Source: Alphaproteobacteria bacterium HGW-Alphaproteobacteria-13 (GTDB taxonomy: Bacteria; Pseudomonadota; Alphaproteobacteria; Sphingomonadales; Sphingomonadaceae). Taken from it: a DNA stretch of 15,209 bases. The stretch is from contig PHEM01000042.1 of the NCBI GenBank assembly GCA_002842935.1, forward strand, positions 1 through 15,209. The letters are read 5' to 3'. How positions within the stretch are numbered: position 1 is the stretch's first letter; every line of letters begins with the position of its first letter. Shown one piece after another: positions 13,373 through 15,209 of this stretch. The notes under the pieces were generated by a model. That model saw only the letters and a list, made by a program, of their open reading frames with translations, was not told the DNA's origin and searched no databases. Made by a program: the position numbers and the translations under genes.

Positions 13373-14317
13373 ATGACGCTTCATAACCCCTTCATCGAAC
13401 CCTTTGACGACGAGCCCCATCACACATCATCGCCAACCGCCCATCTGCTCGATGAGTTGCAGATGTATGGCTATCGCCCGCACGCTGATGATCCAGATCC
13501 GCGCCCGCTGCCCGAAGCCGCCCGCGCCGAACAGGAGTTAGAGGCCACATTCGAATCCCTCACTGCCCTGATGGCCGACACGCGGCTCGAAGACGATCTC
13601 GATGATGTGCTCTGGAACCTCGTCAACATCTTCCACCGCAAGATTGCCAATCTCGACCGCGCGCTCGACGATAACGAGCAGGCGCAACGGCGTAGCCAGC
13701 GTGAACAGGATGGCTCGGAGGCCCAATCCGTCGAGCTGGAGCGATTGACCGCGCAGGGCATTTCGATCATCGAGCGCCGCAATGCGTTCGAAGCCTTCCG
13801 CGAGATCGGCGCATCATGGTTCGAGAAATATACCTTCTCCGCCTGGCGTCCGCGTTCCGGCTCGATGACGAACCGCCAAGCGATGACGGCGTCAATGATC
13901 GACAGCCGCGATTTCATCGCCGCCAAACGCAAGGCCGAAATCGAGCCGCTGCTGCCCACAGGCCCGCGCATCGCCTTTACCGGCGGCATGGATTGCAACG
14001 ATCACGCCCGCATCTGGGACGCCCTCGACAAGGCGCACACCAAGCATCCCGACATGGTGCTGATCCATGGCGGATCGCCGAAAGGCGCCGAAAAGATCGC
14101 CGCCTGCTGGGCCGACAATCGCAAGGTGCAGCAGATCGTCTTCAAACCCGACTGGACCCGTTTCAAGAACGCCGCCCCCTTCAAACGCAATGATGCGATG
14201 CTCGACGCGCTCCCCATCGGCGTCATCGCTTTTCCTGGCTCCGGCATCTCGCAAAACCTCGCCGACAAGGCGCGGAAAATGGGCATTCGCGTTTGGAAAT
14301 TCGACGGCGGCGCGTGA
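13373..14317 (+). CDS. DUF2493 / YspA cpYpsA-related SLOG family protein
   Basis: A 314-residue protein. The N-terminal 190 residues are acidic and helical (likely coiled coil around 95-140, rich in D, E, R and Q). The C-terminal domain (about 195-314) is a SLOG-type Rossmann fold: RIAFTGGMDCNDHARIW (first strand and loop), VLIHGGSPKGAEKIA (nucleotide-binding GG-x3-GA loop), then VFKPDW and VIAFPGSGISQNLADKARKMGIRVW. SLOG proteins bind nucleotide-derived ligands such as NAD or ADP-ribose compounds. The YspA-like branch is common on phages and conjugative elements and is predicted to work in conflict or anti-defence systems, with no known reaction. The ATG at 13373 follows GGGAG (13360-13364), which lies in the 3' arm of the folded leader. 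It is the last plus-strand gene of the block, with a weak terminator-like hairpin after it. Confidence 0.88.
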   Translation: MTLHNPFIEPFDDEPHHTSSPTAHLLDELQMYGYRPHADDPDPRPLPEAARAEQELEATFESLTALMADTRLEDDLDDVLWNLVNIFHRKIANLDRALDDNEQAQRRSQREQDGSEAQSVELERLTAQGISIIERRNAFEAFREIGASWFEKYTFSAWRPRSGSMTNRQAMTASMIDSRDFIAAKRKAEIEPLLPTGPRIAFTGGMDCNDHARIWDALDKAHTKHPDMVLIHGGSPKGAEKIAACWADNRKVQQIVFKPDWTRFKNAAPFKRNDAMLDALPIGVIAFPGSGISQNLADKARKMGIRVWKFDGGA

Positions 14318-14386
14318 GCGTCCTCATTTATGGCTATTCTGACCGCTTTCGTGTCATGGCAGACAAATGCTGTACCCGCCCAACCG

Positions 14387-14420
14387 ACTCTGCTCCCGTC
14401 ATGCCGGCGGCAGAGTTTTG
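14387..14420 (+). terminator. Terminator-like hairpin after the SLOG gene
   Basis: ACTCTGC (14387-14393) and GCAGAGT (14410-14416) form a 7-base stem. Inner CCG/CGG pairs shorten the 16-base loop, and TTT(T)G follows on the plus strand. It lies 70 bases after the SLOG stop and overlaps the 3' end of the convergent DUF3644 gene. The short T-run makes it a moderate candidate. No T-run follows on the minus strand. Confidence 0.4.
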
Positions 14421-15209
14421 TACTGATCCGGATGTTGCTGGCACTCTTCGCGGACCCGGTTGAGCCAAGTCTCGTACCAGCACCATTGCCTGCCAACAGC
14501 AACGGCGCCGTAGCTTTTCGCTGGGTCTTTCGCGGCAAGCCGCTGCCAGAGCTTCGTGTGGCTATGCATCGTGAAGCGATCCCAACCCTCGGCATTCATG
14601 GTGTCGACGATTTCTTTCGGCAGGAACTTCTTCTTCTCGACTTCTTTCAGGGCCAGACTGAATTTCTCCGCGATATCCGATTCAGGTGGAATGAGTTCGA
14701 CTGCCAGGTCGGTGCCCGGCGCGCGGTTGGCGGTCTTGTGGATCATGAAGACGCGATAGGCGAAGCGGGGATCAATTTGCTGTTCAGGTGTGAGTCTACG
14801 CTCGAAATCATCCATCATTGTCTCGATATGGCGCGGCAGGTCGCCTGCCTTCTTCAACACAGCACGCTGATCTGGGCTGAATGTTACGAATTGCAGGGCG
14901 ATCGGCAGGCGACGTTCCAGGGCATACTGCACACCGAACATGCTCTTGATTGCATCATTGAAATTGATGCAACAGGCTTGCAACTTGGCGCTGACAGCAT
15001 CATCGATCCGATTCGTGGAACGGTGCTCGATCTCGTGCCGCAGGTCGAGAAGATAGGACAGATTGTCTCTGAAGCCTTGCTCGATGGGACATCGGGCATG
15101 CTTCAGGCAATGAGACAGGTCCCAAAATTTTTCCGCGCCGTTCGGTGTCTTGAAAACAACCTTTGCGCCATTCTGGTTCTTGGTGTGGCGGTAGTCGATG
15201 CCTTCACGT
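14399..15209 (-). CDS. DUF3644 (HEPN-like) protein, N-terminus beyond window
   Basis: The minus-strand frame is open from its TGA (14399-14401) to the window edge, 270 codons or so, so the true start is outside. The visible N-terminal part matches DUF3644, an Abi-like family in the HEPN superfamily. It reads DYRHTKNQNG, FWDLSHCLKH, NLSYLLDLRHEIEHRS, with the R-x4-H (RHEIEH, codons at 15023-15040) that is the HEPN catalytic motif. The C-terminal part (14399-14900) is charged, with KEVEKKKFLPKEIVDTMN and a final WYETWLNRVREECQQH, and I do not recognise its fold. HEPN proteins are typically RNases in defence and toxin-antitoxin systems; activity here is an inference. The gene is convergent with the SLOG gene, 81 bases apart, and its far-side neighbours are not visible. 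It looks like a cargo gene at the edge of the block. Confidence 0.8.
   Translation of the reverse strand, partial: REGIDYRHTKNQNGAKVVFKTPNGAEKFWDLSHCLKHARCPIEQGFRDNLSYLLDLRHEIEHRSTNRIDDAVSAKLQACCINFNDAIKSMFGVQYALERRLPIALQFVTFSPDQRAVLKKAGDLPRHIETMMDDFERRLTPEQQIDPRFAYRVFMIHKTANRAPGTDLAVELIPPESDIAEKFSLALKEVEKKKFLPKEIVDTMNAEGWDRFTMHSHTKLWQRLAAKDPAKSYGAVAVGRQWCWYETWLNRVREECQQHPDQYKTLPPA

Noticed and set aside
13093..13386. Plus-strand 97-codon and minus-strand 102-codon open frames across the Toprim-SLOG gap
   Set aside because: Neither shows a known protein domain, and the plus-strand frame overlaps both neighbours. The base pairing across the gap explains the sequence better than coding. Automatic annotation of such frames in relatives is likely to be spurious.
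1..15209. CRISPR arrays, tRNA or rRNA genes, integrase, relaxase
   Set aside because: No regularly spaced repeats, no tRNA cloverleaf or rRNA sequence, and no integrase or relaxase motifs were seen on either strand.

Overview
The window is GC-rich DNA with short intergenic gaps, strong GGAGG-type ribosome binding sites and protein families typical of conjugative or integrative elements of Alphaproteobacteria. These families are the RovC/DUF2285-like regulator, SNase, PP-loop ATPase, stand-alone long ParB, methyltransferase-strawberry notch helicase, Toprim primase-like and DUF2493/SLOG proteins. Sphingomonadales or an acetic-acid/Rhodospirillales relative are plausible hosts, but the sequence alone does not decide this. 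No integrase, relaxase, type IV secretion gene, RNA gene of known family or CRISPR is present, so the window is an internal accessory block of an element rather than a complete one.

Layout. At the left edge a minus-strand AraC-type regulator (1-656) runs off the window. A 320-base divergent region with an operator-like palindrome (870-905) separates it from a plus-strand set: RovC/DUF2285-type DNA-binding protein (977-1789), membrane-anchored or secreted SNase-family nuclease (1849-2385) and PP-loop ATPase of the PAPS-reductase-like class (2382-3227, sharing ATGA with the nuclease gene). Next comes an IS1595-family insertion sequence (3434-4583, 43-bp imperfect terminal inverted repeats) that appears to have split a very small membrane-protein gene (start and RBS at about 3396-3409, C-terminal hydrophobic end at 4585-4698).

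The main block (4870-14317, all plus strand) carries ParB-like protein, a conserved hypothetical, a 1438-residue DNA methyltransferase-strawberry notch helicase fusion, a Toprim protein and a DUF2493 SLOG-fold protein. These domains recur in the large DarB-like and 'polyvalent' proteins that phages and conjugative elements use to protect or establish their DNA in a new host. The block is best read as an establishment/anti-restriction and DNA-processing module, which is an inference from family content. Four of its five genes are preceded by a hairpin or larger folded leader ending close to the Shine-Dalgarno sequence. The most elaborate, 13144-13367, folds on paper into a long multi-segment stem with an internal branched junction and pairs the Shine-Dalgarno region of the SLOG gene.

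At the right edge a convergent minus-strand gene (14399-15209, 5' end outside the window) encodes a DUF3644 protein with a HEPN-type R-x4-H motif, a possible RNase/defence cargo gene.

The strongest candidates for something undescribed are the 13144-13367 structured region, the split small membrane protein, and the co-occurrence of a nuclease/PP-loop pair with a DarB-like module and a HEPN protein.
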